DNA of 64,000 bases from NCBI GenBank assembly GCA_020137815.1, contig CM035354.1, forward strand, positions 967,386-1,031,385, written 5' to 3'. This stretch comes from Hormiphora californensis. Taxonomy: Eukaryota > Ctenophora > Tentaculata > Cydippida > Pleurobrachiidae. Numbering within the stretch: the stretch's first letter is position 1; the number at the start of each line of letters is the position of its first letter. Position numbers and translations under genes: made by a program. Shown piece by piece: positions 39,642 through 50,194 of this stretch. The notes under the pieces were generated by a model. That model saw only the letters and a list, made by a program, of their open reading frames with translations, was not told the DNA's origin and made no database searches.

Positions 39642-42600
39642 AATCGATTATCGATGTAGTAAGAGAGCAAAGGAAAAGCTGAAAGCTCTATGCATTGAGA
39701 GAGTAACAAAACACCACGTTGAGTCAGATTCAACAACAACATGTACTTCCTACATCCAGCTGAGCTTCCTCTCTTTCTTCTTCCTTTCTCTCCTTGCCAG
39801 AGCTATTATAACAACAGAGGACCAATATTAATAGAGATGAACCATGTGATAATTTTATTTGATCCGATTTGCTGGTTTAGATAAAGGTGAAATATCGTTT
39901 AACCTATATTAAAGGTTCTGGAAAATCGTTGTTGAGTAAGGGGTGATTCGGAGTCACCCCTTACTCAACTTTTAAGTTTCATTTTCAGTCAAGTCAGGTT
40001 CTTAAAAGAACCTGACTTGACTGAAAATGAAAATAAAGTAGATATTTTTGATTGAGATAATATTTTATTTGAGCAATATTTGATAGAGCTGTGCAATATT
40101 TGACAGCTAAATATTGTCTCGTGAGAACTTATGATCTCTGATAACGATTTAACTACATGGCCTGACACTATCTCTCGGAGCGTGCAAGAACTGTGGTCAA
40201 GGCATTGGCCTGACAGAAATGGCTAAAACTCTTGGCTTGCTCGGCCCTGGTCTCGACCTGCTCATTAGGTTGGTTACGAAGCGTTGAGGGTTAATTTCAT
40301 TACCAACTCCTCAGCAGCATAGGTACCTACATTTTATATTATACCTACACGGTTTCTTTCGCCATGGTGCGATCAATAACCATTTCCATCAGGGGGCATC
40401 GGGGAAGATTGGGGGGCGAAGGCAGCAGGGACGAGCAGATATACTAAGTTGGGTAACTGACTATTTTTATATTTAATTTATTACAGATTTGATTATTGTT
40501 AAGTGTATACACGTATTTATATTCAGGCCGATGTTGGTCGCCACCCCAAAAAATTATACACGGTTAATCTGGTTCAAAAACTTTATTCCTTGTTTTTGTG
40601 AAAGCAAGAAACACTAAAACATGTTGCCAAGTTAGACTGTTATTCGCACGAAACATGATGTTTATAACTACTGTGCTTGTAGTATATTGTTTATAAAAAC
40701 GATTGTTGTTGAGTAAGGGGGAAGAGTGACTCTTCCCCCTTACTCAACAAGATTGTTGAGCAACTGATAACTCAACAAGAAAATGGTTGTTTTGTTCGAA
40801 CAAGGAAAGAAAATGGGGAGTCGTATTATACGGTCTCCTGCATTTTCTTGCTGTTGTATATGCTAAAGTATTATAGTTAAGTATTGGTTACGAAGTCACC
40901 CCTATTATTGCATATAGGGGTGACAATACCGCCTACCTAAAAATGAAAATTTACGGGACCTTCTCATAAAAAGTTATCGAAAACTTGTCTAAAACCTATC
41001 TAAAACGTATGGTACTAGTTTGTATAGTAACCAGGACCTGAATTCTACAGAAAGTAACGACCGGTAGCGATTACACCGCATGTTTAACAACAGAGGTGTG
41101 TCGCATAACTCCTTATATGGGCATAAAATTCCAATCTTGTGGAATTTTTTCTGACTCGACTATAGCTTAGTTATCAATGAATCCACCTCTAATACCTTTG
41201 GAATGGCATTTTGCACATTTCTGAAGGTTTTTGTAGCCAAATTCCAGCATCTTCATAGTTTTCCAAAAACAAAAACAGTGTTAATGGCCAAAATATCGAA
41301 AAATTCCGGTATGTAATGGTAGCTCAGACAATTTCCTCGGTATGTTCAAAAAATTAGAACTTTCTGTTTTGTAGTTTGGACACAGGAATTTTTTTCCCGC
41401 CGTACAAGCGATATTATTACCCCTCCGTGAGCTAGCGCAGAGGGGGAATTTCATTACCAAAGTTAAGTATTGGTAATGAACATAAACAGTTTTTAGTGTG
41501 TCCAATCAAACATTAAAACTTGAATTCTCGTGTTCTGACTCCTGATATTATACGGTCTTTGACTAATGACTTTTCATTATTTAATTTCACTGCATTGTAG
41601 CTGCACTAGGACGTATAATGTACACTAGAATTGCCTAGCTAGACTGTGTTTCGCACGCCTAGAGAGCATACATACACTATTCCCATCACCCTCTCTGTAG
41701 AACATTATCTCACCTAGGATCACACACAAATACCACGTGGCATTGTACTGGCCAATCAACGCGATATGAAGTGCTGAACAAATTAAACTTTTGACAAAAG
41801 CACTCGCACGTTACGCGAAGTCCGTGCCATTACCGTATCCGCTACTACCGTATCTCTCCACTACAAGCACCACTGTGCCAGGACCGGTGTGGAAAAATTT
41901 TTAAAGTGATTGAGTCACCTGGCACTATGTCCACGCTTGTATGAACATTTCAAAAACCCTGCTGAAACATAGCAGTGTGATTGATTGGAGGATAGGTACA
42001 TAGGTATGAGAAGCTCGTACACTGTTTAAAACATTTTTGAGGTCTTGCATACATAAAATTCCAAATATAATATTATGCACAATATACAAGCATATTTAAA
42101 ATTCATTTCAGTTTTCTATAAATAGCACTCTATAACTCTATTCTTATGGCTCATTCTCGGAAGGTGCAAGTCAGTCGTTGCACAGCCTTCGTCATTCGTC
42201 AACGATTGCACAAAGGACTAGCATACCTATATCCTGTAATAGCAATACAGGTAGACGGTACGTTGCAGTAACGTGTGATGTCTATTATCTGTAGTTCACA
42301 GTCGTTGTCATTTCCACTCAGTGTCGGGAAAGACACGCACAGACTGACTTGCAAAACTGTAGCGAGGAAGGAGTATATATAAACGCATAACTCATAACCA
42401 TAACCACCAACTTGCCTGGGAAAGTAGTAAACACTAAATATTCATGCCAAGTTAAGTCGTTTGAAATTTAGTTAGTAGGGTGTATAGAAAGAGAGAGAAG
42501 GGAGAGCCAAGGAAAGAACTGGGTAAGATCTGTCAGGCCAGTACAGTTCTCAGTACCCCACCAATGTTCTGATGACAAAGGAAGAGAGGAAGAATTACAT

Positions 42601-42888
42601 GGGAACAAAGAGAAGAGGACCCGTCCATAATTCATATTTACTATTTTGTACACGCAGCCAGTCATTAAACTTTTCAAGATCTTGTTTTGTTCCAGCACTA
42701 CAAGCTCTGGAAGGTACCATACTTTCACACATCTATTTTGGCAGTCTAAACAATTTGATACGTATAGCTTGCCAATACAGCTGTACTACCGATTTTAAGC
42801 CGTAGGGTCCACTAGTTATATTCAAAAAGTGCTGGACAAGTCCTCATACTGTCCCCAACAGATATATATATACCCAACCATGTGGCAG
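39642..42888. other. Noncoding stretch with strong hairpins
   Basis: No exon is supported. Perfect or nearly perfect hairpins lie at about 39929-39970 (GTTGAGTAAGGGGTGA and inverse), 39974-40034 (TTCATTTTCAGTCAAGTCAG and inverse) and 40706-40748 (GTTGAGTAAGGGGGAAGAGT and inverse). A TTACTCAACAA motif recurs at 40730-40780 and elsewhere (4140, 27752, 28130, 51535). The dispersed element with GTCAGAGCATTGGCCTGAC ends lies at 40158-40216. The segments 40885-40915 and 41410-41465 show GTTACGAAG or ATTACCCCT ends of small elements. Confidence 0.55.
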
Positions 42889-43138
42889 CTGAGTCAGCTT
42901 TTCAAGACGAATCCAACGCAACCGGAATTAGCTTTCTATCTTATCGGGAAGGTTCGGTTCACACACACACACACACACACTCATTTTTGCCGCGTGAGCC
43001 AATCAGAGGCCAGAATTTCGAAATCCAGCCCTCTGATTGGCTCGTGCGGCTAAAATTGAAAAAAGTGAACCAGACCTTCCCGATAAGATAGAAAGCTAAT
43101 TCCGGTTACGTTGGATTCGTCTTGAAAAGCTGATTCAG
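42889..43138. mobile_element. 250-bp MITE with about 80-bp inverted ends
   Basis: The left end CTGAGTCAGCTTTTCAAGAC runs through CGGAATTAGCTTTCTATCTT and is mirrored on the right to CTTGAAAAGCTGATTCAG. A (CA)n run of about 20 bp lies at 42960-42980 and an inner hairpin around AGCCAATCAGAG. No coding content. Confidence 0.8.
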
Positions 43139-43615
43139 AAAAGCTCCGTGCCTCATTTGTCAGTCAGTGTCGGAGCTCCGAATTAAACCCCACATCATTG
43201 TTATTACACTGAAGCTCTAACAGTGCTACTTGTAGGATATAAGTATATATGACTTATTTGTATTATATGTCTATAGTGTGAGAGCGGGAAGAGTCACTTA
43301 TATTATGACTCTAGAATAAATGTTGAAATTCATTTTCAGAGCTCCAACACTGACTCATTATTGGCCCCCCGCCACCTGGTCTCCTTCTCTCCCTCCGAGT
43401 TAGCTCAAATAGGTTTATTGAATATGGGTTTATTGGGTTTATTGTTTATATAACTCCGGGTTTATTGTTTATATAACCTCACTTTTTCGACAGCCGACTC
43501 TCTCCCTCCGAGTTAGCTCAAACATACCTATTATCCTATAGACGATTTGTATGTGTAGACGATTTGTATGTGTAGACGATTTCTGTATGTGTAGACGATT
43601 TGCGGTAATATATTA
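43139..43615. other. Noncoding; two 23-bp units also found near the sulfotransferase
   Basis: Contains at 43420-43490 two copies of the unit CTCCGGGTTTATTGTTTATAT followed by AACCTCACTTTTTCGACAG, matching the sequence directly before the sulfotransferase start (48.84-48.88 kb). The shared unit plus the CACTTTTNCGACAG tail suggests that this region was once next to, or duplicated from, the sulfotransferase leader. Short TGTGTAGACGATTTGTA repeats follow at 43540-43600. Confidence 0.55.
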
Positions 43616-43685
43616 GTTCTGTTCGGAACTTTTTCGACCGCTTTAAAGCGCTTTAAAGCGTTTGAAAAAGCGCTTTATAGCATTA

Positions 43686-44630
43686 CCTCGACCAAAACGC
43701 GGAGTTTTTACGTCAGCCGACCCGAAACCGGATTAAATTTTGCCACCCGCTGGTCTCAGGGCCTCCAAATATGTCAAAATATGTCTGAATTGTCATTTGG
43801 GGTCATTTAGACCTTTTAATTACATGTAATTACCCTTTAATTACATGTAATTACATTTTAATTACATGTAATTACTTCCAATTAAATTCCAATTACTTCA
43901 GCACCTCGAGAGCTTTCGAACGCACCCTAGAACACCTTTCTACTCCTTCTAATTGCCGAGTTCTGTATACCCCTTATTTTGACTGTTTTTCGCGTCCTAC
44001 CCCTTAAAGGTTTGGGTATGGCCATCGCCACACCCCCTATACGTCGCGGGACCTCGAGACCTTTCCAACGAGCCATAGAACACCTCTCTACTACTTCAGG
44101 GGGCTTCAAAACTTTCACTCTAAAAATATCTATGGTTTATGGTTTATGGTTTATCGACCAAAACGCGGAGTTTTTACGTCAGCCGACCCGAAACCGGATT
44201 AAATTTGGCCACCCGCTGGTCTCAGGGCCTCAAAATATGTCAAAATATGTTTAAATTATCATTTGGGATCATGCAGACCTTTTAATTACATGTAATTACC
44301 CTTTAATTACATGTAATTACCCTTTAATTACATGTAATTACTTCCAATTACATTCCAATTACTTCAGCACCTCGAGAGCTTTCGAACGCACCCTAGAACA
44401 TCTTTCTACTCCTTCTAATTGCCGAGTTCTGTATACCCCTTATTTTGACTGTTTTTCGCGTCCTACCCCTTATAGGTTTGGGTATGGCCATCGCCACACC
44501 CCCTATACGTCGCGGGATCTCAAGACCTTTCCAACGAGCCATAGAACACCTCTCTACGACTTCAGGGGGCTTCAAAACTTTCACTCTAAAAATATCTATG
44601 GTTATGGTTTTATGGTTTATGGTTTATGGT
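43686..44630 (+). repeat. About 470-bp tandem duplication inside the foldback
   Basis: Two copies, about 43686-44155 and 44156-44620, each starting CGACCAAAACGCGGAG and containing repeats of TTTAATTACATGTAATTAC (a palindromic unit, two to three times) and ending in runs of TTTATGG. The small minus-strand frame present in both copies has no recognisable motif. Confidence 0.85.
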
Positions 44631-45396
44631 TTTATGGTTTTTTTTCATCTGGTATTAAGGGCCTGTCGGCTCGGCCCCGTTGTTTTAGTGTTAGGGGGGA
44701 TGTTTTAGGGGGGATGGGTTGAGTTTGGGTTATATTCGGGTCGGGGGGCCTTGCCAGGCCCCGAATAAAGCGCACCGCTTTAAAGCGCTAAAAGCGCTTT
44801 AAAGCGATTCTTGTAGCTATTTAAAGCGCTATACCGCTATAAAGCGTTTTTTTTTGTTCAAAATCCAAAAATAAAGCGCTTTAAGTGCTTAAAAAGTGCT
44901 ATAAAGCGCTTTTAAGAACGCTTTGAAGCGCTTTTAGCGCTTTAAATCGTACAGTAGCGCTATAAAGCGCTTTTTAAAGCGCTTTTAAAAGCGGTCTAAA
45001 AAGCACTTTTAAAAAGCGCTTTAAAAAGCGCTACAAAGCGCTATAAAGCGCTTTTTAAAGCGCTATAAAGCGCTTTATAGCGCTATAAAAAACGCTTTTT
45101 AGCGCTTTCAAAAGGGTAGAAGGGCCATGGCCCTAGAACACCGCCACGTGGCGGCGGGACGTGGCTAAAAGCGCTTTAAAACGATTCTTGTCGCGATTTA
45201 AAGCGCTTCCGAAAGCGCTATAAAGCGCTTTCGCAAGCGCTTTATAGCGCTACCGCTATAAAGCGCTTTTTTGTTCAAAATCCAAAAAATAAAGCACTTT
45301 AAAGCGTTCTTAAAAGCGCTTTATAGCGCTTTTTAAAGCGCTTTATTTTTGGATTTTGAACAAAAAAAAGCGCTTTATAGCGGTAGCGCTTTAAAG

Positions 45397-48042
45397 GGTA
45401 GTATGAAAGATTAGGTCGTGCGCGCCAAATGGCGCCATATGGCGCCATTTGGCGCCATCAAATTCGCCAAATGGCGCCACGTGGCGAATAAATGGCGCCA
45501 TTTGGCGCCAAAATGTGGCGAGTGCGCACTATCGCCAAATATCGCCATTTCTGGCGCCATTTGGCGCCATTTGGCGCCAAATCTGGCGCCACGTGGCGCC
45601 ACGTGGCGCCAGTGGCGATCGCCATTCGCCAAATATTGGCGACTCTTGGCGGTATCGCCACGTGGCGATGGTACAAAGTCTGAAAAAAACATGCGCAACA
45701 TATTTATCGCCAAATGGCGCCATTTGGCGATAAGAATAGCAAATTTTCAATGCTTTCCAAAATATGACGCTCGCCACTCGGCGCCGCGTGGCGCCATTTG
45801 GCGAAAAAATCGCCAACTGGCGCCAATTGGCGCCATATGGCGCCAAATGTTGCTAGTTGCGCCAAACGTCGCCATGCGGCGCCATTTGGCGTCAAATGTC
45901 GCCATTTGGCGCCAAATGTCGCCAAATGGCGCCAAATTTTTGCCAAATGTTTGTCGCCAAACGTCGCCATATGGCGCCATTTGTCGCCACTTGGCGCCGA
46001 ACGTCGCCATTTGGCGCCAAATGTCGCCATATAGCGCCAAATGTCGCCATATCACGCCAAATATCGCCATATGGCGCCAAATATCGCCATATGGCGCCAA
46101 ATATCGCCATATGGTAAAGTTAGTTCGCCATTTGGCGCCGAACGTCGCCACATGGCGCCATATGGCGCCAAATGTCGGTCAAAGTTAGTTCGCCATTTGG
46201 CGCCAAACGTCACCAAATGGCGCCAAATGTCGCCATATGGCGCCAAATGTCGCCAAATGGCGGTCGAAGTTAGTTCGCCATTTGGCGCCAAACGTCACCA
46301 TATGGCGCCAATTGTCGCCATATGGCGCCAAATGTCGGTCAAAGTTAGTTCGCCATTTAGCGCCAAACGTCACCATATGGCGCCAATTGTCGCCATATGG
46401 CGCCAAATGTCGCCATATGGCGCCAAATGGCGGTCAAAGTTAGTTCGCCACTTGGCGCCAAACGTCACCACATGGCGCCAAATGTCGCCATATGGCGCCA
46501 AATGTCGCCAAATGGCGGTCAAAGTTAGTTCGCCATTTAGCGCCAAACGTCACCATATGGCACCAATTGTCGCCATATGGCGCCAAATGTCGCCATATGG
46601 CGCCAAATGGCGGTCAAAGTTAGTTCGCCATTTGGCGCCAAACGTCACCACATGGCGCCAAATGTCGGTCAAAGTTAGTTCGCCATTTAGCGCCAAACGT
46701 CACCATATGGCGCCAATTGTCGCCATATGGCGCCATATGGCGCCAAATGGCGACAAATATTGGACAAAAATTTGGCGCCATATGGCGACATTTGGCGCAA
46801 AATGGCGACTAACATTTGACAAACAGTTTGCGCCATATGTCGCCAATTGGCGCCAAATGGCGACGTTTGGCGCCAAATGGCGATGTTTGGCGCCAAGTGG
46901 CGCCATATGGCGACAAATATTTGACAAAAATTTGGCGCCATATGGCGACATTTGGCGCCAGATGGCGACGTTTGGCGACAAATGGCGACTAACATTTGAC
47001 AAACAGTTTGCGCCATATCTCGCCATTTGGCGCTATATGGCGCCAAATGGCGACGTTCGGCGCCAAGTGGCGATGTTTGGCGCCAAATGGCGACAAACAT
47101 TTGACAAAAATTTGGCGACATTTGGCGCCAAATGGCGACGTTTGGCGCCAAATGGCGACGTTTGGCCCAAAATGGCGACTAACATTTGACAAACAGTTTG
47201 CGCCATATGTCGCCATTTGGCGCTATATGGCGACATTTGGCGCCAAATGGCGACGTTCGGCGACAAATGGCGCCAAATGGCGACAAACATTTGACAAAAA
47301 TTTGGCGCCATATGGCGACATTTGGCGCCGAATGGCGACGTTTGGCGCTAAATGGCGCCATATGGCGATTCTTGGCGCCATATGTCGCCAAATGGCGACA
47401 AACGGCGCCATTTGGCGAATTAATCGCCAGTTGGCGCCACGTGGCGCAGAACGGCGAGTGTACACCTTTGAAAACCAATGAAAATATTATTGATACATTG
47501 ACAAATGGCGATGTTTGGCGATGAGTATCGCCAAGTGGCGCCAAATGGCGCCATATGGCGAAAAATTCGCCAAATGGCGCGATTTGGCGCCATTTTGTGA
47601 AGATTGGCGCCAAACGGCGCCATTTGGCGACGAACGGCGCCAGATGTCGCCAAACGGCGCCATTTGGCGACTTGATCTCCTGATCATTTAATGGCGCCAT
47701 TTGGCGATAACAATTTTGCGCATGTTTTTTTTCAGACTTTGTACCATCGCCACGTGGCGATACCGCCAAGAGTCGCCAACATTTGGCGAATGGCGATCGC
47801 CACTGGCGCCACGTGGCGCCACGCGGCGCCAGATTTGGCGCCAGATTTGGCGCCAGATTTGGCGCCAAATGGCGCCATATGGCGCCAAAAATGGCGCCAT
47901 TTGGCGATAGTGCGCACTCGCCACATTTTGGCGCCAAATGGCGCCATTTGTTCGCCACGTGGCGCCATTTGGCGAATATGATGGCGCCATTTGGCGCCAT
48001 ATGGCGCCATTTGGCGCGCACGACCTAATCTTTCATACTACC
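45397..48042. mobile_element. Inner foldback made of GGCGCC palindrome arrays
   Basis: The ends GGGTAGTATGAAAGATTAGG then TCGTGCGCGCC are exact inverses, flanked by TTTAAA on both sides. The first and last 310 bp or so form arms, including a shared block with GGTACAAAGTCTGAAAA. Between them are more than a hundred short units of the kind ATGGCGCCAAATGTCGCCAT. Two higher-order repeats are visible: one bearing AAAGTTAGTTCGCCA at 46115-46740 and one bearing CATTTGACAAACAGTTTGCG at 46740-47300, in opposite polarity with respect to GTCGCC/GGCGAC. All six frames are largely open because the units lack stops, so none should be read as protein. Confidence 0.85.
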
Positions 48043-48261
48043 CTTTAAAGCGCTTGCGAAAGCGCTTTATAGCGCTTTCGGAAGCGCTTTAAATCGCGAC
48101 AAGAATCGCTTTAAAGCGCTTTTAGCGCTTTAAAAGCGCTTTATAGCGCTATAAAGCGCTTTCTCAAACGCTTTAAAGCGCTACCGCTATAAAGCGCTTT
48201 TTTTTGTTCAAAATCCAAAAATAAAGCGCTTTAAAGCGGTCAGAAAAGTTCAGCCCAGAAC

Positions 48262-48657
48262 TACCATATTACCCAGCTCGAGACTGCCTAACAGATTAGG
48301 ACAGAGCCTCCCTTCGTGGTCATATCTTTCCCTCACATTTCAACCATCATCTCTCCCACCAGAGACATATGACAATAATTACATTGTTAAATAGGGATCC
48401 TTAAAAAAGTTCAGTATTTACACAGCGTTTACACCAGTGTACTGTCAGAGCATTGGCCTGACCCATTCTCGTTTCTCTGAACTGTGGTCAGAGCATTGGC
48501 CTGACAGCCAGTGTAAGCTTTTACAGTTTTCCCCACGGTAGCGTGGCTGTGACGCAAAGGACTCGTTAATTGAGGGTACCCCTTGTGGAGTCCTTTGGAG
48601 TGCACTGCAGAGTGATATTTTGTTTCCCTAGTGGGAGGCCCGCACCATATAGACCTG
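48262..48657. other. Intergenic sequence with a dispersed repeat
   Basis: Contains the two-copy GTCAGAGCATTGGCCTGAC element at 48442-48507. Otherwise single-copy noncoding sequence. Confidence 0.6.
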
Positions 48658-48862
48658 GGTTTATTGATTATATAACTCCGGGTTTATTGATTATATAACT
48701 CCGGGTTTATTGATTATATAACTCCGGGTTTATTGTTTATATAACTCCGGGTTTATTGTTTATATAACTCCGGGTTTATTGATTATATAACTCCGGGTTT
48801 ATTGTTTATATAACTCCGGGTTTATTGTTTATATAACTCCGGGTTTATTGGTTATATAACTT
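48658..48862 (+). repeat. Nine 23-bp tandem units upstream of the sulfotransferase
   Basis: Nine units of TATAACTCCGGGTTTATTGN plus TTA, ending 28 bp before the start codon of the sulfotransferase. The position makes it part of the promoter or 5' leader. The AT-rich TATATAA within each unit could act as TATA-like sequence, but this is inference. The same unit is found at 43430-43480 and as a transposon end at 23424-23448. Confidence 0.85.
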
Positions 48863-48889
48863 CACTTTTACGACAGGTAGCAGGGGACC

Positions 48890-50194
48890 ATGAGCAGACC
48901 ATCGAGATACTTCATCTATTGTTGTGCCTTAGCACTTGTCCTGATAGTCACACGCTATGGCACCAATCTCTTAGACAGTGATCAGCAGCCTGTGGTATTC
49001 GGCTGGAATTTAGATCAGACCAACAGTGATCAAACCTCCATTAACAGTACTGGGGCAGAATCAGAAATTAAAGAATCGTTTGGGCCGAGCCATCCAGCAA
49101 CACCAAGACCAGCTGTTCAAGCCGAGAAAGATTTCAGAGAAGAGGAGAGCGAGGTCAGAGAGGGCTTATCTGATGGGGAGGATGATCATAAGGAGAATTT
49201 GCCCACAGAAGAGAGAAACCTGGAGGAAATTACAGAAGAGAGATATCCCGAAGTTCATTCTAGGGTGCGAGCTCGAATGTCCTACATTAGGGAAGTGTGT
49301 GAAAGAGAGAATCCTAAGTTCCACAAATCCTACAATATGTACTATTTTAAGAAGTTTGGAGTAACATGGTTGCCCGTTTTTAAATCCTCCAGCACAACTT
49401 GGAAGGTGTTCTTCATTGACGAGATTCGTGGCCCGGATGCGAATTATAAGGGAAACCATGCCAGTTTTAGTTTACTATTTCCTAGCAGACTATACGAAAA
49501 GAACGAGTTAAAACCTGCTGGCAAGACCGGTCCGAGAAAGCGACAGTGGGCAGTGGAGCCAGCTAGTAGTATCCGATTTACCATTATCAGACATCCCTTA
49601 TCTCGCTTGGTATCCCACTACCGCAAGACGATGGTGAGTGAGAAGGATCAGGCAGAGTTTAAAGACCAATGGATAATACCTACCGTGGTTCACGCTAGGA
49701 AGAAAACATCATGGACAGCAGCACAGGAGAAGAAGTACCGGGGCGAGCTAGATAGAATGCTGACTGGGGCGCTAAAACCAGATTTAAACACAACCAACCC
49801 TTATCTTTCTCTGCCGACATTTTCCGAGTTTATTGAGTTTATTTTCTATGCACGTGCACACAGCGATTGGAGGGGAACCAACGAGCATTGGAAACCTAAT
49901 TCCGCCCGAACTGATGTGTGTTATAACGATTTGGATATCATTACCAAACTAGAAAACGAACAAGATGAACTTCCCTACTTGTTGGATAAGCTGAATATGA
50001 CTCAGTATACGGACAGGTTAATGGGCACCAAAGCTAACCCTTCGGGGGTTTCAGCTGTAAAGGGTTCAGAAGTGTTGAAGTACTTAAAACAGTTGAGTAG
50101 AGCGCAACAGGAGAAGCTGAATAGTATTTATACTTTTGATTATGAGATCTTCAAATATGAGCCAATATTTAGTGACACTGAAGATAAGTTTTAG
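48890..50194 (+). CDS. Carbohydrate sulfotransferase (HNK-1/chondroitin type), 434 aa
   Basis: A single open exon starting ATG in the context GGGACCATG. The protein has the type II Golgi membrane layout: short cytosolic tail, hydrophobic anchor at about residues 7-22 (YFIYCCALALVLIV), acidic stem to about residue 125, then a Sulfotransfer_2 catalytic domain. The PAPS-binding motifs are present: 5'-phosphosulfate loop PVFKSSSTTW at 162-171 and 3'-phosphate motif IIRHPLSRLVSHYR at 232-245. NxS/T sites occur in the stem and lumenal part. It would transfer sulfate from PAPS to a sugar of glycoprotein or proteoglycan chains in the Golgi. The exact substrate cannot be told; HNK-1 ST, chondroitin 4-O and dermatan 4-O enzymes share this fold. 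The loop KSSST differs from the more usual K-V-G/A-S/C-T. Confidence 0.88.
   Translation: MSRPSRYFIYCCALALVLIVTRYGTNLLDSDQQPVVFGWNLDQTNSDQTSINSTGAESEIKESFGPSHPATPRPAVQAEKDFREEESEVREGLSDGEDDHKENLPTEERNLEEITEERYPEVHSRVRARMSYIREVCERENPKFHKSYNMYYFKKFGVTWLPVFKSSSTTWKVFFIDEIRGPDANYKGNHASFSLLFPSRLYEKNELKPAGKTGPRKRQWAVEPASSIRFTIIRHPLSRLVSHYRKTMVSEKDQAEFKDQWIIPTVVHARKKTSWTAAQEKKYRGELDRMLTGALKPDLNTTNPYLSLPTFSEFIEFIFYARAHSDWRGTNEHWKPNSARTDVCYNDLDIITKLENEQDELPYLLDKLNMTQYTDRLMGTKANPSGVSAVKGSEVLKYLKQLSRAQQEKLNSIYTFDYEIFKYEPIFSDTEDKF

Larger units (their letters stand above)
43616..48261. mobile_element. Giant foldback element, 4.65 kb, TA target duplication
   Basis: The ends are inverted: GTTCTGTTCGGAACTTTTTC then GACCGCTTTAAAGCGC on the left, and on the right strand-reversed GTTCTGGGCTGAACTTTTCT then GACCGCTTTAAAGCGC. 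TA flanks both ends (43614-43615 and 48262-48263). Each outer arm is built from dense short palindromes such as AAAGCGCTTT and AGCGCTATAAAGCGCT (43635-43690, 44768-45390 and 48042-48240). Inside are a tandem duplication (43686-44630) and a second foldback (45397-48042). No transposase frame is seen. Long open frames in the inner part are products of the repeats. Confidence 0.8.

Noticed and set aside
39929-40748. GC-rich hairpins resembling bacterial rho-independent terminators
   Set aside because: The window is eukaryotic; the hairpins lack adjacent genes and look like remnants of small inverted-repeat elements.
44140-44645. TTTATGG repeats as possible telomere-like sequence
   Set aside because: Only three to four units in each of two tandem copies inside a transposon; not a known telomere unit and not at a chromosome end.
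45418-48028. Several long overlapping open frames (up to about 380 codons) on both strands reading M-A-P-N-V-A-I-W-R-Q repeats
   Set aside because: They come from stop-free GGCGCC palindrome units open in most frames on both strands; there is no codon bias, domain or start signal favouring one frame.
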